A stretch of 64,000 nucleotides of DNA from Sulfitobacter aestuariivivens (GCF_014763045.1 NZ_JACTAG010000002.1:248001-312000), one strand, 5' to 3'. Positions 44,457-54,193 are shown, counted from the stretch's first letter. The notes: generated by a model from the sequence alone, not told the origin. Numbers and translations are program-made.

Positions 44457-45094
44457 GCAGGTATCCTGCGGCGATCGACCGTATTCTGGTTTTCACTGAT
44501 CACCCGCGATCCTGACGGACGGCGCATCAGACACCAGCGCCCCGTCAGGTCACACGGCCCGCCGCGCCCCACCGGGATCGCCTTTTCCTGATCAAATCCT
44601 TCGCTTTCATAGAACGCGAGCGCAGGCGCGTTCCCTGACCTGACAATCAGGGTCAGATCTCGATCGGTCCGGGCCGCGACGTGTTCGATCAGCGCGCGCG
44701 CGACGCCTTGACGCCTCATCTCAGGCAAGACCGCAAGAATGTTTATGTAGCGGCTGCCGACAGCGGAAAGTTCAAGCGCGCAAAGCGGATGCAGATATTC
44801 AGGCACCTCGCTCCCCGGCAATTCGGCGGCATCGAGATCGTAATCGATAACAGTGCCGACGGCCTTGCCCCCAAGCCATGCGACCTGCGCATTGCGCCAG
44901 GAAAAACTTCCGTCGTCGCGCACCGCGCGCTGAATGCCGACCTCCAGCGGGGTCTGATCTCCGACAGTTAGCTGGGACCACAGATAAGCGGGCAGTCCCT
45001 CGCCCGCGAGATCCGCAAGTTGTGCAAGCAGGACTGCGTCCCGCAACGTGGCGGGTCGAATTTGGTTTGTCGTATCAGGTTTCAGATCGCTCAT
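44453..45094 (-). CDS. GNAT family N-acetyltransferase
   Basis: A 213-aa acetyltransferase. The acetyl-CoA motif A is in YINILAVLPEMRRQGVARALIE (R-R-Q-G-V-A, residues about 120-135), followed by LIVRSGNAPALAFYESEGF, the usual motif B. The N-terminus (IRPATLRDAVLLAQLADLAG) is typical. The substrate is not known. It lies between two metabolic genes in the same direction and is coupled to the 70-aa ORF after it. Confidence 0.88.
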   Translation of the reverse strand: MSDLKPDTTNQIRPATLRDAVLLAQLADLAGEGLPAYLWSQLTVGDQTPLEVGIQRAVRDDGSFSWRNAQVAWLGGKAVGTVIDYDLDAAELPGSEVPEYLHPLCALELSAVGSRYINILAVLPEMRRQGVARALIEHVAARTDRDLTLIVRSGNAPALAFYESEGFDQEKAIPVGRGGPCDLTGRWCLMRRPSGSRVISENQNTVDRRRIPA

Positions 45095-45160
45095 TGGAAG
45101 AGATCCCTTTCCAAAGTGTTGTCAGCACGGAATTCAGGGCAATTGCCCTGCGAAATTGCG

Positions 45161-46105
45161 TCACGCGGCGACATTTTTCTGGCCATGCAGACAGCGGGCG
45201 GCGCAGCCGAGATGGCGATGATCCGTGCCGCAGCAGCCGCCGATCAGCCGAAGCCACGGCATCATCTGGGCCAGACCTGCGCAAAGCTGTCCCCATTCCT
45301 CGGGGTCACCCGCATCAAGGGTGTCCATTGCATCGAGTTCGACATGCGACAACCGCGAGGCATTGGCCCGAATCATGCCGATCTTGCGCGCCTGCGGGAT
45401 ATCGAGCGCATCCGCGAAATGTGCCGGGTGCGCGCAATTGATCCCGTAGAAAAGCGGCTCGGTCTGCTCGGCATCGACGGCATCTATCGCCGCGCCAACT
45501 GTTTCGCCCGAAGGCAGGCGTCCGTCGGTCTCGACCGTGAAGCAGATCGCATGCGCCAGCCCCGCATCCCGCATCGCGCGCGCGGCGCCGGTTGCCTCTG
45601 CCGAAGAGGTCATCGTGATGGCGCTGGCGAGGTCTGCACCCGCCACTGCGATCGCGCGGGCGGATGTCAGATAATCCATTGTCGCCTCATCCGCATCCGG
45701 TGCGGTCTCGGGCACGTATCCATCGCCCAGCGGGCCCAATACGCCGTTGACGGCAACAGGCGTCTGCGCCGTCTCGTTTTGGTCCCGCCACATCCGGGCG
45801 TATGTCACTGCCTGCGCGTTGATCGCGGCAATCTCATCGCGCCCAAGGTCCATGACGGCACCCCATGGCAGATTTGCCCTCCAGGTTTCGGCATCCAGAA
45901 CCAGACCCGTTCCAGCCTCTTTCGCAACGGCAAAGGACCGTTCAGCCGCGCGGCCCAGTGCCTGACGACCCTCGGGGCGACCGTAAAGCGTGAAAGCCGC
46001 AAAGTGCGGAAGATCCAGCCCCTCGTGAAAGATCATCGCGGTTTCAATTCCAAAATCTGCCATCCAGGCGCGGTCGTCGTTCAACAGTCTCTCAAGGCGG
46101 TCCAT
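45161..46105 (-). CDS. Homocysteine S-methyltransferase-domain protein
   Basis: A 314-aa barrel protein with the three zinc cysteines of the family: YGINCAHP and IGGCCGTDHRH. It should move a methyl group to homocysteine (from a betaine, SAM, SMM or a sulfonium compound). The N-terminus (GIETAMIFHEGLDLPHFAAF) resembles the MmuM/HMT type. In a DMSP-using organism a sulfonium donor is possible, but this is a guess. It is divergent from a TetR gene. Confidence 0.86.
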   Translation of the reverse strand: MDRLERLLNDDRAWMADFGIETAMIFHEGLDLPHFAAFTLYGRPEGRQALGRAAERSFAVAKEAGTGLVLDAETWRANLPWGAVMDLGRDEIAAINAQAVTYARMWRDQNETAQTPVAVNGVLGPLGDGYVPETAPDADEATMDYLTSARAIAVAGADLASAITMTSSAEATGAARAMRDAGLAHAICFTVETDGRLPSGETVGAAIDAVDAEQTEPLFYGINCAHPAHFADALDIPQARKIGMIRANASRLSHVELDAMDTLDAGDPEEWGQLCAGLAQMMPWLRLIGGCCGTDHRHLGCAARCLHGQKNVAA

Positions 46106-46311
46106 TTCTATATCTCCAAGAATTCAAATCCTGGCGCATTTGTGCCGCACCGTGTGCTTCAAAGCCTAGTCAACCCGTGGTAAGGTGACGCCGAATTCTG
46201 GAATTATCTTTTTTTATTAAAGACTTGCCCGTTTCATCGACACGGGCGGACCGATGGATCAAGGCGGGCGCATAGCGGTCAACTGCACCGCTGGTACAGG
46301 GAGTGATCACG

Positions 46312-46929
46312 ATGGCTGCAAAAGGCGGCACGCGAAAGCGCATCATGGACATCGCGCAGGACGCCATTCTCGCGAAAGGATTCGATGCAACCTCGATCGA
46401 AGAAATCGTCACGGCAGCGGAAATCACCAAGGGCGGTTTTTTCTATCATTTTTCCGATAAGAGCGCGCTGGCCCGGGCGCTGATCGAACGCTACATCGCC
46501 GAGGACGACGCCCTCTTTGATGGCCTCATCGCACGTGCACGGGAATTGTCGGACGATCCTCTTCAGGTTTCCTTGATCACGCTGAAACTGCTCGCCGAGG
46601 TTCTGGACAACATGGAAGATGGCCACCCGGGCTGCCTTGTGGCGACATTCGCCTATCAGGACAGGCTCTTTGACCGCGACGTCCATGAAATGAATCGACG
46701 CGGCGTCGAGGGATGGCGGGAACGCTTTCATGCCTTGTTTTCCGAGGTTGCCGAAACCTATCCTCCCCGCGACGCTGTCGAAATGACCGCGCTGGCCGAC
46801 ATGGTGACATGCGCGGTCGAGGGCGGGATTGTCCTGCAAAAGGCCTTCCGCGATCCGAAACTCTCGGCGCAGCAAGTCCTTTTGTGCAGGTCCTATGTAA
46901 AGCTGTTGTTCACCCCTGCGCGACTCTGA
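46312..46929 (+). CDS. TetR/AcrR family transcriptional regulator
   Basis: A 205-aa repressor: helix-turn-helix in TRKRIMDIAQDAILAKGFDA and EEIVTAAEITKGGFFYHFSD (residues 7-50), then a ligand domain with two Cys-containing helices (EDGHPGCLVATFAYQD). The ATG is chosen because GGGAG lies 8 nt upstream; an in-frame GTG is 9 nt earlier. It likely controls itself or the divergent homocysteine methyltransferase across the 206-bp gap. Confidence 0.88.
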   Translation: MAAKGGTRKRIMDIAQDAILAKGFDATSIEEIVTAAEITKGGFFYHFSDKSALARALIERYIAEDDALFDGLIARARELSDDPLQVSLITLKLLAEVLDNMEDGHPGCLVATFAYQDRLFDRDVHEMNRRGVEGWRERFHALFSEVAETYPPRDAVEMTALADMVTCAVEGGIVLQKAFRDPKLSAQQVLLCRSYVKLLFTPARL

Positions 46930-47010
46930 ATTCCAGATGGTCATGAGACCGCGCCAAGACCGGTGTGATCATCCAGCTCTTCTTAAAGATGGCAACTATT
47001 TTGAAAATGG

Positions 47011-47095
47011 TGGTGCGGGTGAAGGGACTTGAACCCCCACGCCTTGCGGCGCCAGAACCTAAATCTGGTGCGTCTACCAATTCCGCCACACCCGC
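47011..47095 (-). tRNA. tRNA-Leu (anticodon TAG)
   Basis: An 85-nt cloverleaf on the minus strand: starts GCGGGTGTGGCGGAATTGGT, anticodon stem CCAGA/TCTGG around TTTAGGT, long variable arm GCGCCGCAAGGCGT, T arm GGGGGTTCAAGTCCCTT, encoded CCA. Anticodon TAG reads CUN leucine codons. Confidence 0.95.
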
Positions 47096-47201
47096 ATTGT
47101 CGCCGTATCTTGCGCAACTGGCGGCTGACTAGCAAACCACATCTGTCTTGGCGAGCGTAAAAAGCACAAGACATTAAGGAGTTCTTCGCATACATTCCCC
47201 A

Positions 47202-47218
47202 TAACCTGAGGCAGGTTA
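47202..47218. promoter_or_regulatory. Perfect palindrome upstream of the Hint gene
   Basis: TAACCTG-agg-CAGGTTA, perfect 7-bp arms, 18 bp before the start codon. It could be an operator or an RNA hairpin covering the start region. Confidence 0.4.
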
Positions 47219-47236
47219 GACAAGAAAGAGACGCCC

Positions 47237-47758
47237 ATGAAACCGAACACGGTCGGGCGCGTAGACGGCAATGATCGTCTTGCGGGCCAATTTACGCCAT
47301 ATGCCGCCGTCGATACAGGACTGCTGCATGGCACATCCTTACTGTCACAAGACGGCGAAATTCCGGTGGAATACCTGAGCGTGGGTGACAAGCTGATCAC
47401 CCGGGATACAGGTCTGTCCAAGGTGATACACATCCAGCGCAGCACGCGGAGCATCCAGACAATTTCCCTTGCGGCGGGGTCGCTTGGTCATACCCGGCCA
47501 GAACGTGACGCGATGCTGGCCGGCGATCAGATGGTGCTGATCCGCGACTGGCGCGCACGGGCACTTTTCAACTCAGAGCGGGCCCTGGTCGCTGCGCGCG
47601 CGCTTGTTGACGGTGAATTCATTACCGATCTGGGATTGATGAAAACGACCCTCTACCAGATTTTCTGCGATGGTCCGCATATCCTTTATGCCGAAGGGCT
47701 TGAACTGGGCACAGCAGACGCGTCCCGGGCCCGCGGTACTGTCCTGCACGCAGCCTAG
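47237..47758 (+). CDS. Small Hint-domain protein lacking the catalytic Cys
   Basis: A 173-aa protein with the Hint (Hedgehog/intein) module: GLLHGTSLLSQDGEIPVEYL then SVGDKLITRDTGLSKVIHIQ, and the later QMVLIRDWRARALFN, EFITDLGLMKTTLYQIFCDG. In active members the block begins with Cys (usually CFxPGT); here Leu-His precede GT, so autoproteolysis is unlikely. Solo Hint proteins are common in Rhodobacteraceae and of unknown role. Its stop TAG overlaps the nnr stop on the other strand (shared CTAG). A palindrome lies 18 bp upstream. Confidence 0.78.
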   Translation: MKPNTVGRVDGNDRLAGQFTPYAAVDTGLLHGTSLLSQDGEIPVEYLSVGDKLITRDTGLSKVIHIQRSTRSIQTISLAAGSLGHTRPERDAMLAGDQMVLIRDWRARALFNSERALVAARALVDGEFITDLGLMKTTLYQIFCDGPHILYAEGLELGTADASRARGTVLHAA

Positions 47759-48669
47759 CTCAGCAGGTCGCGCAACACTGCTGGCAGCACCTCTGACAGG
47801 TCCTCTGCAATGAGCCCGGGGCCTATCTGCCTTGCACATTCAACGTGAAGGAACGTGGCCGTTTCGGCGGCCTTCAGCGGGTCCATGCCGCGCGCCAATA
47901 GACCGGTGATAATCCCCGCCAGCACATCACCCGCTCCTGCCGTCGCGAGCCAGGGGACCGCCCGCGTACCCGTTGCCTGATGGACGGAGACGGATCCATC
48001 CGGGCATCCGATGGTCGTCTGCGCGCCCTTCAGAAGGACGGTGCAGCCCGCCCGGTCTGACGCATGTTTCACGCCCGTCTCTGGTGTGCTGATTGATATA
48101 TCCGGAAAAATGCGCAGAAACTCACCTGCATGTGGGGTCAGAACGCAGGTGTCATGCAGCAGATCAAAAAGCCAAGGGTTTGATCCCAGATGGGTCAGCG
48201 CATCAGCGTCCAGCACGCAGGCGCGGCCGCTTTTCAGTGCGCGCGCGATCAATGCGGCCTTGTCCTCTGAGGTGCCCAGCGCTGGCCCAAGACACATCGC
48301 GTTGATCCGCCGATCCTGCAGGATCTCGCAAAGCGCGTCTTCATCCGCCACCCGGCGCAGCATGATCGCTGTGATCTGCACCGCCACCTCCATCTGTGCC
48401 GCGGGCGGGACGCCAAGGCTGACCGCACCGGCGCCGATTCTGAGCGCCGCCCTCGCCGCAAGCCGCGCAGCGCCTGTCTGGCCAGGGCCGCCCGTCAGGA
48501 CCAGCGCATGCCCATGGTCATATTTGTGACCCTGAGGCTTTTGCAGCGCAAGAAGGTCAAGCGTGTTGCGGGTGATATGTCGGGCAGAAGAGATTTCAGG
48601 CCTCCGGCGGGCATATTTGGGGAACATTGAAAGGGTGCAGGCCAATATCCTCGACAACGAGCTTGCCAC
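47755..48669 (-). pseudogene. nnr: nnr, C-terminal NAD(P)H-hydrate dehydratase part (second frame)
   Basis: The second half of a bifunctional NAD(P)HX repair enzyme, in a different frame from the first half. It holds the dehydratase domain: GHKYDHGHALVLTGGPGQTG, RIGAGAVSLGVP, DADALTHLGSNPWLF, LTPHAGEF, VLLKGAQTTIG and ATAGAGDVLAGIITGLLARG. The frame has no good start: GTG 48669 lacks a ribosome-binding site and would give an odd leader. It continues the first half exactly if one C of CCCC (48619-48622) is skipped. Either a frameshift mutation, a read error or a +1 programmed shift. Confidence 0.8.
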
Positions 48670-49273
48670 AATAAGCCGGACCCTCGCCGATGAGATGCCC
48701 CGGTTTCGGCTGATGGAATGTGACCGTCAGGTCGCAGGGCATCGCGTGGCCCAGGATCTGACCGGTTTCGGCGTCCAGTCCGGAAGGGATATCAATGGCA
48801 ACGGTGCGCAGGGTTTGCGGCGTGTCTGACAGGGATTTCAGCAAAGCCGCAAGCGGCCCTTCAATCGGGCGCGCGAGGCCGATGCCAAAGACTGCATCGA
48901 TCACTATATCAGGCAAGGGGTCCAGGAATGGGCGGGCCGCATCAAACCGTGATATCTTTGTGGACAGAGCATCATAGTTGCCGCGCGCGTCCGGTGGCAA
49001 TCTCGCCGGATCGCCACAAAGCACTGTCGTGATCTTGAGCCCTCGGGCCGCCAGCAGCCTGGCCACAACGAACCCATCGCCGCCGTTATTGCCCGGTCCG
49101 CACAGCACAACGGCCCGTCGTTCTGCGTCCCCAAGGTCCGGCCATGTAGTGAACATGGCCGCGACCACACCCCGCCCCGCACGCTCCATCAGTTCTTGTC
49201 CGGTGACAGCACCGGATTCGATGGCCCGACGTTCCAACGCGCGCATCTCGGCGACGGTAATGGTTTCGCTCAT
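48596..49273 (-). pseudogene. nnr: nnr, N-terminal NAD(P)H-hydrate epimerase part (first frame)
   Basis: Epimerase (YjeF_N) domain, 225 aa as read: ETITVAEMRALERRAI, GPGNNGGDGFVVARLLAARG (in parts: CGPGNNGGDGFV), IDAVFGIGLARPIEG, VAIDIPSGLDAETG and DLTVTFHQPKPGHLIGEG. It interconverts R- and S-NADHX. It ends shortly after FNVP, where intact proteins read on into the dehydratase domain. The start follows GAGGG. With the shift repaired, the gene codes for about 505 aa. It is divergent from glnB. Confidence 0.88.
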
Positions 49274-49348
49274 CCATCCCTCGATTCACTTTCGCCTAAA
49301 AATTGGGCGGCCCGCACAGTTTTTGCGCGACACCTTCAAAACAGATGA

Positions 49349-49783
<435 letters not shown>

Positions 49784-49877
49784 CACCACCGTGCGGGCCC
49801 TGCGCCCGGACTTTTGCCACCCCTGTCAGGCTGCCAGCCAAACCGCAGCATGAAATCAGACACGAAGGACTGCCAAC

Positions 49878-51284
49878 ATGAGCACCAAAGACTTCCTGAA
49901 AAAGATCAAGGACGAGGACATCGATTATGTCGATATCCGTTTCACCGACCCCCGCGGCAAGCTGCAGCATGTTACGGTGATGAGCGATCTGGTGGACGAA
50001 GATTTCCTTGACGAAGGGTTCATGTTCGACGGTTCATCCATCGCTGGCTGGAAAAGCATCGAAGCCTCAGACATGAAGCTGATGCCCGACACCGAGAGCG
50101 GGTATATCGACCCCTTCTATGCCGAAAAAACGCTTTGCGTGCACTGTTCTGTTGTCGAACCCGACACGGGCGAAGCCTATGAGCGCGACCCACGCGGCAC
50201 GGCGCAAAAGGCCGAGGCCTACCTCAAATCCTCCGGCATCGGAGATCAGGCCTTTATGGGTCCAGAGGCTGAGTTTTTCCTCTTTGACGACGTAAAGTTC
50301 TCAAACTCCATCAACAAGGTGTCTTATGAGGTCGACGCCTCTGATGCGTCCTGGAACACTGACACCGACTACGAAATGGGCAACATGGGCCATCGCCCTG
50401 GCGTCAAGGGCGGCTACTTTCCCGTCAACCCCACGGACGAAAGCCAGGATCTGCGTTCCGAGATGCTGTCGACCATGAAGCGTCTGGGCATGAAAGTGGA
50501 TAAGCACCACCACGAGGTTGCGTCGTGCCAGCACGAACTGGGTCTGATCTTTGACAGCCTGACCAAGCAGGCTGATGAGCTGCAGAAGTACAAGTATGTG
50601 ATCCACAACGTGGCGCATGCCTATGGCAAGTCCGCCACCTTCATGCCCAAACCCATCGCGGGCGACAACGGCACCGGCATGCACGTGAACATGTCGATCT
50701 GGAAGGACGGCAAGCCTTTGTTCGCAGGCGACAAATACGCCGATCTGTCTCAGGAAGCCCTGTGGTACATCGGCGGTATCCTGACCCACGCCAAGGCGCT
50801 CAATGCCTTCACCAACCCGGCGACGAACAGCTACAAGCGCCTGATCCCGGGTTTTGAGGCCCCCGTACTGCGCGCCTATTCCGCGCGCAACCGTTCGGGC
50901 TGTGTCCGCATCCCATGGACAGAAAGCCCCAAGGCCAAGCGTGTCGAGGCCCGTTTCCCCGACCCCGCCGCAAACCCCTACCTGTGCTTTGCGGCCCTGC
51001 TTATGGCCGGTCTTGATGGCATCAAGAACAAGATCGATCCGGGCGAGGCGATGGACAAGAACCTCTATGACCTGCCCGCAGAAGAGCTGGCCGGCATCCC
51101 TACCGTCTGTGGCAGCCTGCGCGAAGCCATGGAAGAGCTGCAGGCAGATATGGACTTCCTGCTGGCCGGTGACGTGTTCACCCGTGACCAGATCGAGGGC
51201 TATATCGATCTGAAGATGGAAGAGATCGAAACTTACGAGCACACACCCCACCCGGTCGAGTTTGGTATGTATTACTCCTGCTGA
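49878..51284 (+). CDS. glnA: Glutamine synthetase, type I
   Basis: Makes glutamine from glutamate and ammonia with ATP. The 468-aa protein has [38 protein letters not shown], and [10 protein letters not shown]; the adenylylation Tyr is residue 397 in [10 protein letters not shown], the classical position, so it is under GlnE control (GS-I beta). A strong terminator follows. The start follows AAGGA. Probably co-transcribed with glnB. Confidence 0.98.
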   Translation: MSTKDFLKKIKDEDIDYVDIRFTDPRGKLQHVTVMSDLVDEDFLDEGFMFDGSSIAGWKSIEASDMKLMPDTESGYIDPFYAEKTLCVHCSVVEPDTGEAYERDPRGTAQKAEAYLKSSGIGDQAFMGPEAEFFLFDDVKFSNSINKVSYEVDASDASWNTDTDYEMGNMGHRPGVKGGYFPVNPTDESQDLRSEMLSTMKRLGMKVDKHHHEVASCQHELGLIFDSLTKQADELQKYKYVIHNVAHAYGKSATFMPKPIAGDNGTGMHVNMSIWKDGKPLFAGDKYADLSQEALWYIGGILTHAKALNAFTNPATNSYKRLIPGFEAPVLRAYSARNRSGCVRIPWTESPKAKRVEARFPDPAANPYLCFAALLMAGLDGIKNKIDPGEAMDKNLYDLPAEELAGIPTVCGSLREAMEELQADMDFLLAGDVFTRDQIEGYIDLKMEEIETYEHTPHPVEFGMYYSC

Positions 51285-51304
51285 TCTTCCTGCTAGAAGA
51301 TCGG

Positions 51305-51333
51305 GGGCGCTCCCTGCCGGGGGCGCCCTTTTT
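51305..51333 (+). terminator. Rho-independent terminator of glnA
   Basis: GGGCGC ... GCGCCC stem followed by TTTTT, 20 bp after the glnA stop. Confidence 0.8.
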
Positions 51334-51498
51334 GCGTCGGGCTGCCCGTGCGATCATGAGCCATCCGCGCGTTTGGGTGGATCCGGGCCCGCGACGCGCC
51401 GCACAAAATTGCCCCAATTGATGCGTGATGCCGCCTCAGTTCCTCCTCTTTTGGTCGTCATAACGCATAGGTCTGTCAATCAACAGGAATGTGTAACG

Positions 51499-51738
51499 AT
51501 GACCAACGAAACTGTATTCGCCGACCGCGTTGCTCGAATCAACACCGCGGCCAAGAAGGGCGCGCGCAAACACCGCGTACGCCGTGAACGCAATCTGGGA
51601 TCCATGCTGGTAACACCGATCATGATGGTTTTCGTGATGGCAGGCGGGATGGTTTACGCATGGGAAGCCATGGATCGACCGACAGACAATCCCTTTGCGA
51701 TGGCGCACATCCTGACATCTCAGGTGCTTTCAAACTGA
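51499..51738 (+). CDS. 79-aa single-helix membrane protein
   Basis: A 79-aa protein: basic N-terminal helix (NTAAKKGARKHRVRRERNLG, residues 15-34), one transmembrane helix (MLVTPIMMVFVMAGGMVYAW, about 36-55), short polar tail. The arginine-rich face suggests an N-in orientation. The start follows AGGAAT. Family unknown to me. Confidence 0.65.
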   Translation: MTNETVFADRVARINTAAKKGARKHRVRRERNLGSMLVTPIMMVFVMAGGMVYAWEAMDRPTDNPFAMAHILTSQVLSN

Positions 51739-51845
51739 TAAATAGCCGTTTCGCGGCCCATGGGGAAAATGACTGTACGCTTTCCCTTTGCACGGGCGTT
51801 TGGGCATACTACCCTCTGATCAGGTCATCAGTCGGAGGTTTCACA

Positions 51846-52649
51846 ATGAAGAATTTAAAGTCCATCGCGCTTTCACTTGTCGCCTGCGCGGCATTTGCCG
51901 CCCCCGCCTATGCGGCGCCTTGCGGCAATAACGCAGGCGGCTTTGCCAACTGGAAAGTTGCCTTTGCAGCCGAAGCAAAGGCCGCCGGTGTACGGGACCG
52001 CGGCCTGCAGGCACTGGCCAATGCGCAATATGCCAGCGGCACAATCCAGGCGGACCGCAATCAGAAATCCTTCAAATACTCGCTCGACAAGTTCATGCAG
52101 GTGCGCGGCGCCAATACGATCGTGTCCCAGGGACGCAAGCGCAAGGCCCGCAACCCCGGCTTCTACCAGACACTACAACAGCAATACGGCGTGCCTGCCG
52201 GTGTTCTTTTGGCGATCCACGGGATGGAGACCGGGTTTGGCGGTTTCATGGGCAATTCATCCGTGGTGTCGGCGATCACCACGCTTGCCTACGACTGCCG
52301 CCGCTCCGCGTTCTTTGTGCCCCATGCAATCGGGGCCCTTAAGTTGGTCGATCAGGGCTCGATCACAATCAACACCAAGGGGGCCAAACACGGTGAACTG
52401 GGCCATACCCAGTTCCTGCCGGGCAACGCGCTGCAATATGGTGTGGATGCAAATGGCGACGGGCGCGTCGATCTCTACAATCAGGCCGACGCGATGGCCT
52501 CCACTGCCAATTTCCTGCGCCGCAAAGGGTGGAAGCCCGGCGCGGGATATCAGGAAGGCCAGCCCAACTTTCGTGTCATCAAGCAATGGAATGCCGCTGG
52601 CGTGTATCAAAAGGCGATCGCAATCATGGCCGCCCAAATAGACGGGTAA
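51846..52649 (+). CDS. Lytic murein transglycosylase, MltB-like
   Basis: A 267-aa periplasmic enzyme with a signal peptide (to AAPAYA). The SLT_2 domain has YGVPAGVLLAIHGMETGFGG, with the catalytic Glu in METGFG, and the typical GELGHTQFLPGNALQYGVD and GDGRVDLYNQADAMASTANF. It cuts peptidoglycan to 1,6-anhydro-muropeptides. It is shorter than MltB and without a lipobox, so probably soluble. A perfect palindrome and a repeat copy follow. Confidence 0.9.
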   Translation: MKNLKSIALSLVACAAFAAPAYAAPCGNNAGGFANWKVAFAAEAKAAGVRDRGLQALANAQYASGTIQADRNQKSFKYSLDKFMQVRGANTIVSQGRKRKARNPGFYQTLQQQYGVPAGVLLAIHGMETGFGGFMGNSSVVSAITTLAYDCRRSAFFVPHAIGALKLVDQGSITINTKGAKHGELGHTQFLPGNALQYGVDANGDGRVDLYNQADAMASTANFLRRKGWKPGAGYQEGQPNFRVIKQWNAAGVYQKAIAIMAAQIDG

Positions 52650-52657
52650 TCCCGGAC

Positions 52658-52683
52658 GATGCGCCCGGATATCCGGGCGCATC
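52658..52683 (+). terminator. Perfect 26-bp palindrome after the transglycosylase gene
   Basis: Left arm GATGCGCCCGGAT (52658-52670) and right arm ATCCGGGCGCATC (52671-52683) are exact complements with no spacer. It follows the stop by 8 bp and is followed by CTTCCCCTTT, so it is likely a (weak T) terminator, adjoining repeat copy D. Confidence 0.6.
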
Positions 52684-52690
52684 CTTCCCC

Positions 52691-52712
52691 TTTCACCCTT
52701 TTGAAAATACCT
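52691..52712 (-). repeat. Dispersed 22-bp repeat, copy D
   Basis: Identical over 22 bp to copy B. It lies 8 bp after the perfect palindrome, in the gap between two rightward genes. Confidence 0.7.
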
Positions 52713-52910
52713 AAATGCAACAGTGCGCCTGCGCACCACACCCGGCTCTTGCAGAACCACATCGCGCCCCCTATCTGCACGTCCTAGGGTCAGGCCCCTG
52801 CCGTCCGCATTCCGGTGAAGTCCTGAACTTTCAGACACGATCCTTCAATCTCGCGATTGATGGGCAACGCGGACCCCCTTCAACATCCAGCGAGAGCAGG
52901 AGTGTTTGAC

Positions 52911-53339
52911 ATGACGACCCCTCTTCCCACCACTGATGTGCTCAAGGCGCAGGCCAAAGCCTTGCGCAAAGACCTGTCCGCCCGTGGCCAGACCCTCACC
53001 CACGCCGAGGCGCTGGAAACCATCGCCCATCAATGGGGTGCGCGCGACTGGAACACGCTAAGCGCAAAGGCCGCACGCTTCACCCCCGGTTGGGCCCCCG
53101 GCATGCGGGTGACCGGGCGCTATCTGGGTCACCCTTTCAAAGGCGTGGTCAAGGCCGCGCGCCAGTCGTCCGCAGGTTTCTGGTCTCTGACCTTGCGCTT
53201 TGACGAGGCGATCGATGTGGTCACCTCGGACCAGTTCAGCGCTTTCCGCAGGCAGGTCAACGCGACCGTCAATACGGCCGGACACACAGCGCAAAAGACG
53301 TCAGATGGACAGCCCCATCTGGTGTTGGACCAACACTAA
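52911..53339 (+). CDS. Glyoxalase-related (Glyoxalase_8-like) protein
   Basis: A 142-aa protein. The N-terminal half (LKAQAKALRKDLSARGQTLT, then HAEALETIAHQWGARDWNTL) matches the small domain named Glyoxalase_8; the second half is a beta-rich piece (GYLGHPFKG-like RYLGHPFKGVV). The name comes from domain fusions; no metal-binding glyoxalase site is present. Start MTTPLPTTDV was chosen over an earlier ATG. Function unknown. Confidence 0.7.
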   Translation: MTTPLPTTDVLKAQAKALRKDLSARGQTLTHAEALETIAHQWGARDWNTLSAKAARFTPGWAPGMRVTGRYLGHPFKGVVKAARQSSAGFWSLTLRFDEAIDVVTSDQFSAFRRQVNATVNTAGHTAQKTSDGQPHLVLDQH

Positions 53340-53354
53340 ACCCTTCCCCCCGTT

Positions 53355-54083
53355 CTAAACAGCGGGGGGAGGCTCCGCACCCCGCACCACCCAGGTATGG
53401 ATCGAAAACACCACCGCCTGGCTTTGCGGCATACGTACAATACACTGCCGTTCCGAGCGGACGAATGTCCCGTCATCGACATCCGTAATGCGCCGTGGCT
53501 GATGCAGGTCAGGGTTGCGATACTGCAGTTTGTTGAACCGCCACAGTGGCCGACCCGCCTGCACCCCGTCAAACAGCCGCTGAACCCGCCGCGCAATATC
53601 TGTGTCATAATCCTCGACTGGAACATGAATATCCGTCAGGGGCCGTCCGACCTTGTCCGCCAACCGCCAGTTCGCCGGAAAGCACACCACTGCACCGGTC
53701 AGCACGTGCTGATCGCCGCGTTTTTCAAGGATGCAGATGTCCTCCTGAACCAGCTGCCCCAGGGTGTTCAAAGGCGCATCGAAATCGACCTTGATCCTTT
53801 GCCCGTCGGGCCGGTGCACGGCGCTCCCATCCACACGAAACCCGAGACCCGGCAACAGCATCAGCGCCTCTTTCAGCACCTCCTGTGCGGCGCTCATTGC
53901 CGCAGGGTCACACCAAATCACGTCCTCGCGTCGTTCAGCAAGCAGCGCCGCGCGATAGCCCATCTGTGCGGCATAGGCCTCATCCACCCGCAACCAGTCG
54001 TCCGGCGCGCAAGGGGCAATCCCCGGCAACCGCGAAGGGCCCCTCTGGGCGTCCGGCAAATCGTTCTGCAAGATCAGGGTCAT
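53355..54083 (-). CDS. DUF3445 haem-dependent oxidative N-demethylase-like protein
   Basis: A 242-aa protein with family marks VHRPDGQRIKV-like, EDICILEK, GAVVCFPANWRL, GRPLTDIHVPV and FNKLQYRNPDL. Members include the haem subunit of dimethylamine monooxygenase in methylamine-using roseobacters and the N-demethylase HODM. Here there are no dmm partners, so the substrate is open; a small methylated amine is plausible. It is divergent from dddP (110-bp gap). The ATG at 54083 is used; an upstream TTG is possible. Confidence 0.85.
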   Translation of the reverse strand: MTLILQNDLPDAQRGPSRLPGIAPCAPDDWLRVDEAYAAQMGYRAALLAERREDVIWCDPAAMSAAQEVLKEALMLLPGLGFRVDGSAVHRPDGQRIKVDFDAPLNTLGQLVQEDICILEKRGDQHVLTGAVVCFPANWRLADKVGRPLTDIHVPVEDYDTDIARRVQRLFDGVQAGRPLWRFNKLQYRNPDLHQPRRITDVDDGTFVRSERQCIVRMPQSQAVVFSIHTWVVRGAEPPPAV

Positions 54084-54193
54084 CGCCAAAGACTAGGATC
54101 ACGCGATCAAAAACGACACCCCCGATGGTCGCAATCGTTCAACCAAAGCGCAATTTTTCAGCACAATCTGGTTCCAGCTCAACGGATATGACC

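Noticed and set aside
47755..49273. Two independent nnr genes (separate epimerase and dehydratase)
   Set aside because: The frames overlap by 74 bp, the downstream one lacks a start with ribosome-binding site, and one base restores a normal fusion protein.
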